Assembly (NCBI GenBank): GCA_964498255.1
Contig: CAZCGW010000010.1
Span: forward strand, 3,271-67,270
DNA: 64,000 nt
Source: Fluviibacter sp964498255
Lineage (GTDB): Bacteria > Pseudomonadota > Gammaproteobacteria > Burkholderiales > Rhodocyclaceae
Direction: 5' to 3'
How positions within the stretch are numbered: position 1 is the first letter of the stretch; each line of letters begins with the position of its first letter. Under the pieces are notes generated by a model. That model had not been told where the DNA came from and made no database searches. It saw only the letters and a program-made list of their open reading frames with translations. Made by a program: the position numbers and the translations under genes. Of this stretch, positions 1 to 9,235 are shown in pieces.

Positions 1-2
1 AC

Positions 3-596
3 AATCTGTCGAACCTGTTAGCGGTTGCTGCAGTGCTGCTTGCTCAAGGCCTGGCGCCGGCAGAGATTGTTGTCGAGCTCACGAAGTTGCAGCCACCCGC
101 TGGGCGTATGGCCTGCCTGGGTGGAGAGCGTGCGCCGCTAGTGGTCGTGGATTATGCGCATACGCCAGATGCGCTGGCGAATATTCTCGCCGCCTTGCGT
201 GATGTAACGCAGGCGCGCGGTGGCAAGCTGGTCTGTGTGTTTGGTTGTGGTGGCGATCGTGATCCGGGTAAGCGTCCGGAAATGGGTCGCGTCGCCGCTG
301 CGGCAGCTGATGCGGTGTGCATCACCTCGGATAACCCACGCTGGGAATCGGCAGCGGATATTCTCCAAGCAATTGCAGCGGGTGCCCCAGCGGCACGTGT
401 GATCGAAGATCGTGCGCTGGCGATTCAGCAGGTGATTGCGGAAGCGGCGGCCGAAGACGTAGTGCTGCTTGCAGGCAAGGGTCACGAAACCGAGCAGGAA
501 ATTCGTGGTCAGCGCTATCCGTTTGATGATGCGGTTCATGCCAAGGCAGCTTTGGTGGCCTGGAATGAGCGGCAGCTGGCCGGAGCAGAGGCCTGA
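3..596 (+). CDS. murE: UDP-MurNAc-tripeptide synthetase MurE, C-terminal part
   Basis: This is the 3' part of murE, cut by the window start; the frame is open from base 3 (N-L-S-N-L-L), before the first internal start codon. MurE adds the third amino acid to UDP-MurNAc-L-Ala-D-Glu in the cytoplasm. The visible part is the end of the central ATPase domain and the whole C-terminal ligand domain. It has the substrate motif D-N-P-R (S-D-N-P-R-W-E), which in this family reads meso-diaminopimelate, so a DAP-type peptidoglycan is expected. Other familiar blocks are V-D-Y-A-H-T-P-D and G-K-G-H-E. murF begins 1 bp after the stop codon. Confidence 0.96.
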   Translation, partial: NLSNLLAVAAVLLAQGLAPAEIVVELTKLQPPAGRMACLGGERAPLVVVDYAHTPDALANILAALRDVTQARGGKLVCVFGCGGDRDPGKRPEMGRVAAAAADAVCITSDNPRWESAADILQAIAAGAPAARVIEDRALAIQQVIAEAAAEDVVLLAGKGHETEQEIRGQRYPFDDAVHAKAALVAWNERQLAGAEA

Positions 597-597
597 T

Positions 598-2055
598 ATG
601 GCAATGAAGCCGATGCGCTCAGTGCGACTATCTGAAGCCGTGCCATTGTCTCTGGTGACGGATTGGTTATCTGCGCCACTACCTGCGGCATCTGCAGGCA
701 TTATGGTGCAGGGCGTCTCAACGGATACGCGCACCTTGCAGCCGGGAGATCTATTTATCGCCCTGCGTGGTGAGCAGTTTGATGCGCATGAGTTTCTGGA
801 AGATGTCCGTGAAGCCGGTGCAGTGGCTGCGGTGGTCGAGTCGGGTCACCCGATACTGTCATCACCGGCGCTCGATGGCTGGCCGCTGATTGTTTGTGAC
901 GACACGCGTCATGCATTGGGTACGCTGGGACAAGCCTGGCGTCAGCGCTTCACTCTGCCGGTTGTCGCTGTAACCGGTTCGAACGGCAAAACGACGACCA
1001 AGGAATTGGTGACGAATCTGTTTGCAGCTGCCGTGGGTGCGGACGCGGTATTGAGTACGCTGGGCAATTTCAATAACGAGATTGGGTTGCCGCTGACACT
1101 GTTGCGATTGAGTGCCGAGCATCGTTATGCAGTCATCGAGTTGGGGATGAGTCATCCTGGTGAAATTGCGGCGTTGGCACAGCTGGCACAACCATCGATT
1201 GCCATCGTAACCAACGCGCAACGCGCGCACCTGGCGGGTATGGGTTCGCTGGTGGGTGTGGCTGAAGAGAAAGGTAGCCTGTTTGATGCCTTGCCCGAAG
1301 GTGGTGCAGCGATCGTGAATCTGGACGACCCGCATGCCGATCAGTGGTTGGCGCGTATTCAGGCCGGTCGCGAAGTGCTGGGTACACATGTGCAATCAGC
1401 CAAGCAGTGTGGTGCTAGTGCACCAGCGTTTGTCGCAGAGATCATGGAAACCAGCCTCCAGGGTCAGGTTTTGCAGATGAGCACGCCGGCCGCTCAGGTG
1501 ATTGTGACGCTGCCGTTGAGCGGAGCGCACAACGCCAGCAATACGGCGCAGGCCATGGCCGCCGGTTTTGCTGCGGGTCTTGATGTGCAGGCTATGGCGG
1601 CATCGCTGGCAAATTTTGGTGGCGTTGCCGGTCGCTTGCAAAGCAAGCAGACAGCCACTGGCTCACAGATCATAGATGACACGTACAACGCCAATCCGGA
1701 TTCGATGCGGGCAGCGATCAATGTATTGGCCTCGAATGCCTGTGGCGTGCAGACAGTACTGGTCATCGGCGATATGGGTGAGGTGGGTGCTGAAAGCGAA
1801 GCGCTGCATGCCGAAGTGGGCGCCTACGCGGCGCAATGTGGCGTGGGCGTGCTCTATGCCGTAGGCCCACTCTCGGCAAATGCCGTTAAAGCCTATCAAA
1901 CAAAAGGTGCCGGTGAAGCCCGGCACTTTGCCACACAGGAAGAGCTGGTGGCAGCACTAAAAAACAACCTCGGTGTCGATGCCGTGGTTCTGGTTAAAGG
2001 TTCGCGTTCATCACGTATGGAAAACGTGGTGAATGCGCTCGTGGATCAAGCGTAG
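598..2055 (+). CDS. murF: UDP-MurNAc-tripeptide--D-Ala-D-Ala ligase MurF
   Basis: MurF joins D-Ala-D-Ala to the UDP-MurNAc tripeptide, the last cytoplasmic step of precursor synthesis. The product is 485 aa, normal for the family. It has the N-terminal Mur domain (S-T-D-T-R near residue 45), the ATP loop T-G-S-N-G-K-T-T at 126-133, the N-N-E-I-G-L-P block and the C-terminal ligase domain (D-D-T-Y-N-A-N-P). A longer reading from 469 would overlap murE, so I use the ATG at 598, one base after the murE stop, with a GGAG-type ribosome site in the end of murE. ATG 604 is an in-frame alternative. Confidence 0.95.
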   Translation: MAMKPMRSVRLSEAVPLSLVTDWLSAPLPAASAGIMVQGVSTDTRTLQPGDLFIALRGEQFDAHEFLEDVREAGAVAAVVESGHPILSSPALDGWPLIVCDDTRHALGTLGQAWRQRFTLPVVAVTGSNGKTTTKELVTNLFAAAVGADAVLSTLGNFNNEIGLPLTLLRLSAEHRYAVIELGMSHPGEIAALAQLAQPSIAIVTNAQRAHLAGMGSLVGVAEEKGSLFDALPEGGAAIVNLDDPHADQWLARIQAGREVLGTHVQSAKQCGASAPAFVAEIMETSLQGQVLQMSTPAAQVIVTLPLSGAHNASNTAQAMAAGFAAGLDVQAMAASLANFGGVAGRLQSKQTATGSQIIDDTYNANPDSMRAAINVLASNACGVQTVLVIGDMGEVGAESEALHAEVGAYAAQCGVGVLYAVGPLSANAVKAYQTKGAGEARHFATQEELVAALKNNLGVDAVVLVKGSRSSRMENVVNALVDQA

Positions 2056-2065
2056 GAAAAACAAG

Positions 2066-3154
2066 ATGCTACTTTGGCTCTCGGAATGGCTGGCTCAGGA
2101 TGTGCGTGCATTCAATGTCATTAATTATCTGACATTGCGCACGGTGCTGGCCGCATTGACGGCGCTGGTCATCAGCTGGATGGCAGGTCCTGCCGTGATT
2201 CGCTGGCTAGCAGCCAAGAAAATCGGCCAGGCAGTGCGTACCGATGGTCCGCAGACGCATCTGGTGAAGTCGGGTACGCCGACGATGGGTGGTGTGTTGA
2301 TCCTGATCGCTACCGGTCTTTCGACGCTGCTCTGGGGTGATCTGGAAAACCGTTACGTCTGGGTTGTGCTGCTGGTGACGCTGGGTACCGGTGCGGTTGG
2401 TTGGTATGACGATTGGCGCAAAGTGGTATATCGCGACCCCAAGGGTTTGGCCAGCCGCTGGAAATTTTTCTGGCAGTCAGTGATTGGTCTGGCCGCTGCA
2501 GCATTTCTGGCCATGTCGGCCAATACCCCGATGCAGTTCCAGCTGATTCTGCCGTTCTTCAAAGATGTGGCCATTCCGCTAGGTGTCGGTGGCTTTATTG
2601 TGTTGACCTATCTGGTGATCGTGGGCACTTCGAATGCCGTGAACCTCACCGATGGTCTGGATGGCCTCGCCATTATGCCGGCCTGCATGGTGGCTGCAGC
2701 GCTGACGGTGTTTGCCTATGTAGCCGGTAACGCGGTCTATGCCAAATATCTGTTTATGCCTTATATGCCGGGCGCTGGTGAGATCTGCGTGCTGCTCGGC
2801 GCACTGGTCGGTGCCGGTCTGGGCTTCCTCTGGTTCAACGCGTATCCCGCCGAAGTGTTTATGGGTGATGTGGGTGCGCTGGCGATTGGCGCCGCGCTGG
2901 GTACAACGGCTGTGATAGTGCGTCAGGAAATCGTGCTCTTCATCATGGGCGGCGTGTTCGTTGCTGAAACTGTCTCGGTGATGATGCAGGTGAGCTATTT
3001 CAAAGCCACTAAAGGCAAGCGGATCTTCCGCATGGCGCCGCTGCATCACCACTACGAACTGGGTGGCTGGAAGGAAACCCAGGTGGTCGTGCGTTTCTGG
3101 ATCATCACCATCGTTTTAGTGCTCCTCGGCCTCTCTACCCTCAAGCTGCGTTAA
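2066..3154 (+). CDS. mraY: phospho-MurNAc-pentapeptide transferase MraY
   Basis: MraY transfers phospho-MurNAc-pentapeptide to undecaprenyl phosphate in the inner membrane, making lipid I. The product is 362 aa with about ten hydrophobic segments, typical of the family. Visible signatures are N-L-T-D-G-L-D-G near 193-200 with the two catalytic aspartates, the F-M-G-D-V-G block, and the H-H-H-Y-E motif from residue 327. The ATG at 2066 is preceded by AGGA, which overlaps the murF stop codon. The frame stays open 11 codons further upstream, inside murF, but that extension is Lys/Arg-rich and not MraY-like. Confidence 0.95.
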   Translation: MLLWLSEWLAQDVRAFNVINYLTLRTVLAALTALVISWMAGPAVIRWLAAKKIGQAVRTDGPQTHLVKSGTPTMGGVLILIATGLSTLLWGDLENRYVWVVLLVTLGTGAVGWYDDWRKVVYRDPKGLASRWKFFWQSVIGLAAAAFLAMSANTPMQFQLILPFFKDVAIPLGVGGFIVLTYLVIVGTSNAVNLTDGLDGLAIMPACMVAAALTVFAYVAGNAVYAKYLFMPYMPGAGEICVLLGALVGAGLGFLWFNAYPAEVFMGDVGALAIGAALGTTAVIVRQEIVLFIMGGVFVAETVSVMMQVSYFKATKGKRIFRMAPLHHHYELGGWKETQVVVRFWIITIVLVLLGLSTLKLR

Positions 3155-3172
3155 TTCAATAAAGACACCATC

Positions 3173-4633
3173 GTGACCCGTTGCCTCATCTCTTCTCACG
3201 CTACCCCGGCAGACCTGCATGGTTGCCGGGTGCTGGCCGTTGGGCTGGGTGAATCCGGTCTGGCGATGGCGAAGTGGTTGCATCAACAGCAGGCGCAGAT
3301 TGCATTTGTTGATACCCGTGCAGAACCACCGGGTGTGCAGGCCTTGCTGTCTGCCGTGCCACGTGCCGAATGGCGTTGCCAGGGTGAAGCGCTTGAAGCG
3401 GGCGCCATTGATCGTTGTCTGGCGGGTGTGGATCTGCTGGCGCTATCGCCGGGTGTTGCGTTTGATCATCCGTTGGTCCTGGCGGCTAAGGCGCAAGGCG
3501 TGAAGGTGTGGTCCGAGATCGATTGCTTTGTTGTGGCACGTGCTGCATGTTGCCCGCAGAGCAAGGTAATTGCCATCACTGGTGCTAATGGCAAAACGAC
3601 CACAACTGCTTTAACAGCGCATATCCTCAATGCCGCCGGTGTCGATGCCGTGGCATGCGGCAACATTTCGCCGTCAGCCCTTGATGCCTTCATGGCGCGT
3701 GAGGCAAGCGGGACGTGGCCGCAAGTCTGGGTGCTCGAGCTGTCGAGCTTCCAGCTCGAAGCCACCAGTCATCTGCATAGCGATGCCGCGATCATTCTTA
3801 ATCTGAGCGAAGACCATCTGGATCGCCACTACACCATGGCGGGTTACGCGGTCGCCAAGGCGCGGGTGTTTGAAGATTGTGCGCACCCACTCTGGAATCG
3901 TGCCGATATCTGGGCTGAGGCCTATGGGCTTGATTTGAATGCGACGCCCAGCATCGGTGATGATATGCCCATTGGTGCAGCTGATTTTGGTCTGGCCAAT
4001 GGGCAGCTCATGTTGGGTCAGTCGGCGATCATCGCGCAGGATCAGTTGCCATTGCTGGGTCGTCATAACGCACTCAATGTTCAAGCAGCGTTGGCTTTGG
4101 CGATGCGTGCCTTGCCCGCGGATAAGACGCTGAATGATCTGTTGCCGGGTGTTCGTTCATTCAAGAGCTTGCCGCATCGGGTGTCGCTGGTTGAGACCCT
4201 CGATGGCGTTCGCTATGTTGATGACTCTAAAGCCACCAACGTTGGAGCCACCCTAGCAGCCATCGATGGTTTGTTTGATTCGGCCAGCGGCAAATTGCTC
4301 ATTATTTTAGGTGGCGAGGGTAAGGGCCAGGATTTTGCACCGCTGGCTGAGCCGGTTGCACGCGCAAGCCGTGCTGTGGCATTGATCGGTAAAGATGCTG
4401 AAGAGATCGGCCGCGTTCTAACGAGCGCGATTCCGGTGCAGCGCTTTAACGATCTGTCATCGGCAACCCGCTGGTTGGCTGATCAGGCACAACCGGGCGA
4501 TACGGTGCTGCTGTCACCGGCCTGCGCCAGCCTCGATATGTTCCGTAACTACGCAGAACGGGCTCAAGTGTTTATTGACACGGTGAAGACGCTGACCTCG
4601 TGCGCGCCAGTTAAAGACGGGAGGGCGGCATGA
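3173..4633 (+). CDS. murD: UDP-MurNAc-L-alanine--D-glutamate ligase MurD
   Basis: MurD adds D-glutamate to UDP-MurNAc-L-Ala in the cytoplasm. The product is 486 aa. It has an N-terminal Rossmann-like G-L-G-E-S-G-L-A block, the Mur ATP loop T-G-A-N-G-K-T at 136-142, the L-E-L-S-S-F-Q-L-E motif typical of MurD, and the D-D-S-K-A-T-N block of the ligase domain. The start is a GTG at 3173, 18 bp after mraY, with only a weak purine-rich site before it, so the exact start is less certain than the gene. Its stop overlaps the ftsW start (ATGA). Confidence 0.94.
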   Translation: MTRCLISSHATPADLHGCRVLAVGLGESGLAMAKWLHQQQAQIAFVDTRAEPPGVQALLSAVPRAEWRCQGEALEAGAIDRCLAGVDLLALSPGVAFDHPLVLAAKAQGVKVWSEIDCFVVARAACCPQSKVIAITGANGKTTTTALTAHILNAAGVDAVACGNISPSALDAFMAREASGTWPQVWVLELSSFQLEATSHLHSDAAIILNLSEDHLDRHYTMAGYAVAKARVFEDCAHPLWNRADIWAEAYGLDLNATPSIGDDMPIGAADFGLANGQLMLGQSAIIAQDQLPLLGRHNALNVQAALALAMRALPADKTLNDLLPGVRSFKSLPHRVSLVETLDGVRYVDDSKATNVGATLAAIDGLFDSASGKLLIILGGEGKGQDFAPLAEPVARASRAVALIGKDAEEIGRVLTSAIPVQRFNDLSSATRWLADQAQPGDTVLLSPACASLDMFRNYAERAQVFIDTVKTLTSCAPVKDGRAA

Positions 4634-5796
4634 ACCGTCTGATGCGCATTATCAATTCGCCAGAAGATCAGTCGGAAGTTGACCCATTGTTGGTCTGGAG
4701 TGCCCTGGCGCTGCTCTTGATCGGCATGGTGATGGTGTATTCGGCATCGATTGCATTTGCCGAAGGTAGTCGTATCTTTGGCCGCAACCCGAATTACTTC
4801 TTGATCCGTCATGCGATCTTTTTGTTGATCGGCCTCACGGCGGCGGGGGCTGCGTTTCAGATCCCGATTCAGACCTGGCAGCGTTGGTCGCCCTGGTTGT
4901 TTGTGGGCGGTATCGTTTTATTGGCACTGGTACTGGTTCCGGGGCTGGGGCGCGACGTGAATGGTGCGCGACGCTGGTTGCCCTTGTTCGTGGTCAACCT
5001 GCAGCCTTCAGAGCTCATGAAGCTCTTTGTGGTGCTCTATGCCGCTGACATTACCGTGCGCAAGATGAATGTGATGCACAGTCTAAAGAAGGCATTCCTG
5101 CCGATGTTCGTCGCCATGGTGCTGGTGGGTTCTCTGTTGCTCAAAGAACCGGATTTCGGTGCCTTTGTGGTGATCATCTCCATCGCCTTTGGCATCCTGT
5201 TCCTCGGTGGCATGAAGACCCGTTTGTTTGCCATCCTGATTCTGTTGCTGCTGATGGCCTTTGCTGTGTTGATCATCGTGTCGCCCTATCGTCGTGACCG
5301 GATCTTCGGCTTCATGGACCCGTGGGCAGATGCACTGGGTCGCGGTTACCAGCTTTCCCACTCGCTCATTGCCTTTGGCCGCGGTGAGTTCTTTGGTGTG
5401 GGTTTGGGCGCCAGCGTCGAAAAACTCTTCTATCTGCCGGAAGCGCATACCGACTTCCTGTTGGCGGTGATTGCCGAAGAGCTCGGCTTTGTCGGCGTCA
5501 TTGTGGTGATTGGCCTATTCGGTTTGCTGATTCAGCGCATCATCATGGTGAGCAAACAGTGCATCAAGCTGGATCGTTGTTTCGCCGCACTGGTGGCTCA
5601 AGGGATTGCGATCTGGATTGGTGTGCAGAGCTTCATCAATATGGGCGTGAACATGGGTCTGCTGCCTACTAAAGGACTGACCCTGCCGATGATGAGCTTC
5701 GGAGGTTCGGGCATTCTGGTCAATTGCATCGCGATTGCCATCATTTTGCGGATTGATTGGGAAAACCGTCAGATGATGCGGGGGCGCCGGACATGA
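4630..5796 (+). CDS. ftsW: lipid II polymerase / cell division protein FtsW
   Basis: FtsW is a SEDS-family membrane glycosyltransferase that polymerises lipid II at the division septum together with its partner PBP. The product is 388 aa with about ten transmembrane stretches. Recognisable SEDS blocks include W-L-P-L-F-V-V-N-L-Q-P-S-E-L-M-K, L-K-E-P-D-F-G, and the C-terminal T-K-G-L-T-L-P-M-M-S-F-G-G-S-G. The ATG at 4630 overlaps the murD stop, with a strong GGGAGGG-type ribosome site in the last codons of murD. It lies in its usual place between murD and murG. Confidence 0.95.
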   Translation: MNRLMRIINSPEDQSEVDPLLVWSALALLLIGMVMVYSASIAFAEGSRIFGRNPNYFLIRHAIFLLIGLTAAGAAFQIPIQTWQRWSPWLFVGGIVLLALVLVPGLGRDVNGARRWLPLFVVNLQPSELMKLFVVLYAADITVRKMNVMHSLKKAFLPMFVAMVLVGSLLLKEPDFGAFVVIISIAFGILFLGGMKTRLFAILILLLLMAFAVLIIVSPYRRDRIFGFMDPWADALGRGYQLSHSLIAFGRGEFFGVGLGASVEKLFYLPEAHTDFLLAVIAEELGFVGVIVVIGLFGLLIQRIIMVSKQCIKLDRCFAALVAQGIAIWIGVQSFINMGVNMGLLPTKGLTLPMMSFGGSGILVNCIAIAIILRIDWENRQMMRGRRT

Positions 5797-6857
5797 GTAA
5801 GACGCTACTCGTGATGGCTGGTGGTACCGGTGGGCATATTTTCCCGGCGCTCGCCGTAGCCGATGTGCTGCGTCAGCGCGGCTGGCGTGTAGTCTGGCTG
5901 GGTAATCCGAATGGGATGGAAGCCAAGCTGGTGCCGGCTCAGGGTTATGAATGTGCCTGGGTTGAGTTTGGTGCTGTGCGCGGCAAGGGCATTATGCGCA
6001 AGCTGATGCTGCCCATCACGTTGCTGCGCGCCTGCCTGGCTGCGCGTCGCGTGATCAAAGAAGTTTGTCCGAATGTGGTGCTGGGTATGGGCGGCTACAT
6101 TACCTTTCCGGGTGGTGTGATGGCGCGTCTAGCCGGTGTGCCACTGGTCGTGCATGAGCAGAATGCGGTGGCTGGCCTGGCAAATAAGGTGCTGAGCCAT
6201 ATTGCCACGCGTGTGCTAACAGGATTTCCGGATACGTTGCCGGATGGTCAGTGGGTCGGCAACCCGGTGCGCGCAGATATTGCGCAGCTGCCAGTGCCTG
6301 AAGTGCGTTTTGCCGCGCGGCCGGCTAACGAGCCACTGCATGTGCTGGTGGTCGGTGGCAGCCTAGGAGCTCAGGCGCTCAATCAGAATCTGCCGCTGGC
6401 CGTTGCGCAACTGGTTCCCGGTGAACGTCCGATGATTCGTCATCAAACGGGCCCGAAAGATCTGGTTGGCGTACAAGCCGCCTACGCCGCCATAGATGCC
6501 AATGCCGATGTGCACGCCTTCATCAATGACATGGCTGCAGCCTTTGCCTGGGCAGACCTGGTGGTTTGTCGTTCGGGTGCGTTGACCGTGGCCGAACTGG
6601 CAGCGGCCGGGGTGGCCAGTGTGCTGGTGCCATTTCCGCATGCTGTCGATGACCACCAGCGCGTGAATGCAGAGTTTCTGGTGCGAGGCAACGCTGGACA
6701 CTGTGTGATTCAGCATGAACTGACGGTCGAAAATCTGGCGCAACTGTTGTGTCAGTCGCGCGATCAATTGCTGCAACAGGCTGTTGCAGCGCGTGCTCTG
6801 GCCCGGCCGGAAGCGGCGCAAACCGTAGCAAACATTTGTGAGGAGCTTGCCGCATGA
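5793..6857 (+). CDS. murG: UDP-GlcNAc transferase MurG
   Basis: MurG adds GlcNAc to lipid I on the inner face of the cytoplasmic membrane, giving lipid II. The product is 354 aa. The N-terminal glycine-rich loop G-G-T-G-G-H lies at 10-15 and a second one, G-G-S-L-G-A-Q-A-L-N, opens the C-terminal GT-B half. H-E-Q-N-A-V-A-G and C-R-S-G-A-L-T-V-A-E-L are further family blocks. The ATG at 5793 overlaps the ftsW stop by four bases. An upstream in-frame start lies inside ftsW and adds 12 residues that are not MurG-like. Confidence 0.95.
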   Translation: MSKTLLVMAGGTGGHIFPALAVADVLRQRGWRVVWLGNPNGMEAKLVPAQGYECAWVEFGAVRGKGIMRKLMLPITLLRACLAARRVIKEVCPNVVLGMGGYITFPGGVMARLAGVPLVVHEQNAVAGLANKVLSHIATRVLTGFPDTLPDGQWVGNPVRADIAQLPVPEVRFAARPANEPLHVLVVGGSLGAQALNQNLPLAVAQLVPGERPMIRHQTGPKDLVGVQAAYAAIDANADVHAFINDMAAAFAWADLVVCRSGALTVAELAAAGVASVLVPFPHAVDDHQRVNAEFLVRGNAGHCVIQHELTVENLAQLLCQSRDQLLQQAVAARALARPEAAQTVANICEELAA

Positions 6858-8263
6858 AACACAAGATCCACCATCTGCATTTCATCGGCATTGGCGGCTC
6901 GGGTATGAGTGGTATCGCCGAAGTGCTCCTCAATCTTGGCTACACCGTGAGCGGTTCGGATTTGCAGGCTGGCGCTGTGACGCAACGTCTGGGGGCGCTG
7001 GGTGCAAAAATTCTGCTCGGTCATCAGGCCGCCAATATTGTAGGTGCCGATGCGATCGTGGTTTCAACGGCCGTGCAGGCGGATAACCCCGAAGTGATCG
7101 CCGCACGCGAAGCGGGTATCCCGATTGTGCCGCGGGCACAAATGCTGGCCGAGCTGATGCGGCTCAAGCAAGGCATTGCTGTGGCGGGCACACATGGAAA
7201 GACAACGACCACCAGCCTGATTGCATCGATTCTGGGCGAGGGCGGGTTTGACCCAACTTTCGTGATCGGTGGTCGCTTGAACGCGGCTGGCGCAAATGCA
7301 CGGTTAGGTAAAGGCGACTTCCTGGTGGCCGAGGCCGACGAATCAGATGCGTCTTTCCTGCGGCTGTCGCCAGTGATTTCAGTGGTGACCAATATCGACG
7401 CCGACCATATGGAAACTTATGGGCATGACTTCGGTAAGCTGAAGCAGGTCTTCGTGGATTTCCTCGAGCGTTTGCCCTTCTATGGCGTTGCCGTTTTGTG
7501 CACGGATGATCCGAACGTGAATGAAATCATTCCACAGGTCACCAAGCAGATTGTGCGTTATGGGTTGAATGAACAGGCCAATATTCGTGCCGAAGATGTG
7601 CGCGCCGACAATGGCCGCATGCACTTCACAGCCGTGCGCAGAAATGGTTCGATATCGCGTCTGCCGATTACCTTGAATCTGCCGGGTGTGCATTATGTAC
7701 AGAACGCCCTCGCTGCAATTGCCGTGGCCACTGAGGTTGGCGCCTCCGATGAATCAATCATCAAGGCGCTCGGCGAGTTCCGTGGGGTGGGTCGTCGCTT
7801 CCAGCGGTATGGCGAACTGCCTTTGCCAAAGGGCGGCGCGGTCACCGTGATTGATGACTATGGTCATCACCCCGTAGAGATGGTGGCCACATTGGCTGCT
7901 GCGCGTGGCGCCTTCCCGGATCGTCGTCTGGTGCTGGCCTTCCAGCCGCATCGCTATTCGCGCACGCGCGATTGCTTTGAAGATTTTGTGCAGGTACTTG
8001 GCACGGTGGATGTGCTGTTGCTCACCGAAGTTTATGCCGCTGGCGAGGCGCCAGTAGTGGCTGCCGATGGCCGTGCGCTAACCCGGGCGATTCGTGTCAC
8101 GGGCAAGATCGAGCCGCAATTTGTCGAGTCGGTGAATGATCTTCCGGAAGCCTTGCTGGATACCCTGCAGGACGGGGATGTCTTGCTGACCATGGGTGCC
8201 GGTTCGATTGGCGGAACAGCCAGCAAGCTTTTTGAAACTGTGGGTGCGGTTCCAGAACAATGA
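6854..8263 (+). CDS. murC: UDP-MurNAc--L-alanine ligase MurC
   Basis: MurC attaches L-alanine to UDP-MurNAc, the first peptide step. The product is 469 aa. The N-terminal nucleotide motif G-I-G-G-S-G-M-S-G is at 12-20, the Mur ATP loop G-T-H-G-K-T-T-T-T at 112-120, and E-A-D-E-S-D-A-S-F and D-D-Y-G-H-H-P follow in the central and C-terminal domains. The ATG overlaps the murG stop by four bases, and the end overlaps murB in the same way, so translation of the group is probably coupled. Confidence 0.96.
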   Translation: MKHKIHHLHFIGIGGSGMSGIAEVLLNLGYTVSGSDLQAGAVTQRLGALGAKILLGHQAANIVGADAIVVSTAVQADNPEVIAAREAGIPIVPRAQMLAELMRLKQGIAVAGTHGKTTTTSLIASILGEGGFDPTFVIGGRLNAAGANARLGKGDFLVAEADESDASFLRLSPVISVVTNIDADHMETYGHDFGKLKQVFVDFLERLPFYGVAVLCTDDPNVNEIIPQVTKQIVRYGLNEQANIRAEDVRADNGRMHFTAVRRNGSISRLPITLNLPGVHYVQNALAAIAVATEVGASDESIIKALGEFRGVGRRFQRYGELPLPKGGAVTVIDDYGHHPVEMVATLAAARGAFPDRRLVLAFQPHRYSRTRDCFEDFVQVLGTVDVLLLTEVYAAGEAPVVAADGRALTRAIRVTGKIEPQFVESVNDLPEALLDTLQDGDVLLTMGAGSIGGTASKLFETVGAVPEQ

Positions 8264-9231
8264 TGATGACCGAACCACGCCACTTCAACCCATCGCTGCC
8301 TGCATTGCGCGGTCAGTGGGCTGAACACGTCTCCATGGCCAAACATGTGTCATGGCGGGCGGGTGGTGTGGCGCGACGCACTTATGTACCGGCAGATCTG
8401 GAAGATCTGGCAGTGATGCTGGCAAACTTGCCTGCCGATGAGCCAGTGCTGTTTGTCGGCCTCGGTAGCAACCTGCTGGTGCGCGATGGGGGTTACAACG
8501 GCACGGTGGTGTTCTTGCATGCCGCGCTCAACACCTTGCGTGTTGAACAGGATCAAGCCAATACGACTTCGCCACTGATTTATGCCGAGGCCGGTGTGGC
8601 CAGTCCGAAGGTGGCGCGTTTTGCCGCCAACCTCGGTTGTGATGCGGCATTTCTGGCGGGCATCCCGGGCACCATCGGTGGTGCCTTGGCCATGAATGCC
8701 GGTTGTTATGGTGCGGAGACCTGGTCCTTTGTTGAGCGGGTTTGCACGATTGATCGTGCGGGCATACGACATGTGCGCCAACCACAAGCCTATGACATCG
8801 GTTACCGCCATGTAGCCGCAGTGAATCAGGAATCGGCTGAAGAGGTATTTGCCGGTGCCTGGTTCCGTTTCCCGCAAATGCCATCATCGGCAGCGCGTGA
8901 CTGCATCAAGACCTTGCTTGAAAAACGCGTGGCCAGCCAGCCATTACGTTGGCCGAATGCCGGTTCGGTGTTCCGTAATCCACCGGGTGACTTTGCGGCA
9001 CGTCTGATCGAAGCAACTGGCCTTAAAGGCTTTGCGATTGGTGGCGTAGAAGTCAGTCAGCAGCACGCCAACTTTATAGTCAATGCAACGGGTGGTGCGA
9101 CAGCGGGCGATATCGAAACACTCATTACGACGGTGCAGACGCGCGTGGCGGCGGCAACCGGCGTGCAACTGATTCGTGAAGTGCGCATCGTGGGTGACGC
9201 ACAATCTTCCTCTCTTTCTTCCGAGGCCTAA
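8260..9231 (+). CDS. murB: UDP-N-acetylenolpyruvoylglucosamine reductase MurB
   Basis: MurB is the FAD enzyme that reduces UDP-GlcNAc-enolpyruvate to UDP-MurNAc. The product is 323 aa. FAD-binding blocks are G-S-N-L-L-V-R-D-G at 69-77 and I-P-G-T-I-G-G-A-L-A-M-N-A-G. The catalytic region reads N-A-G-S-V-F-R-N-P, and the C-terminus (E-A-T-G-L-K-G, Q-Q-H-A-N-F-I-V-N) looks like the shorter, type II MurB and not the E. coli type I form; this subtype call is by eye. Three ATGs in a row (8260, 8263, 8266) are possible starts; the first overlaps the murC stop. Confidence 0.94.
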   Translation: MMMTEPRHFNPSLPALRGQWAEHVSMAKHVSWRAGGVARRTYVPADLEDLAVMLANLPADEPVLFVGLGSNLLVRDGGYNGTVVFLHAALNTLRVEQDQANTTSPLIYAEAGVASPKVARFAANLGCDAAFLAGIPGTIGGALAMNAGCYGAETWSFVERVCTIDRAGIRHVRQPQAYDIGYRHVAAVNQESAEEVFAGAWFRFPQMPSSAARDCIKTLLEKRVASQPLRWPNAGSVFRNPPGDFAARLIEATGLKGFAIGGVEVSQQHANFIVNATGGATAGDIETLITTVQTRVAAATGVQLIREVRIVGDAQSSSLSSEA

Positions 9232-9235
9232 GTCT

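Noticed and set aside
469..597. Upstream start for murF at 469, and similar long starts for argJ, rpe, trpC, coaE and ddl
   Set aside because: These extensions run inside the preceding gene in another frame, are not like the families, and better-placed starts exist.
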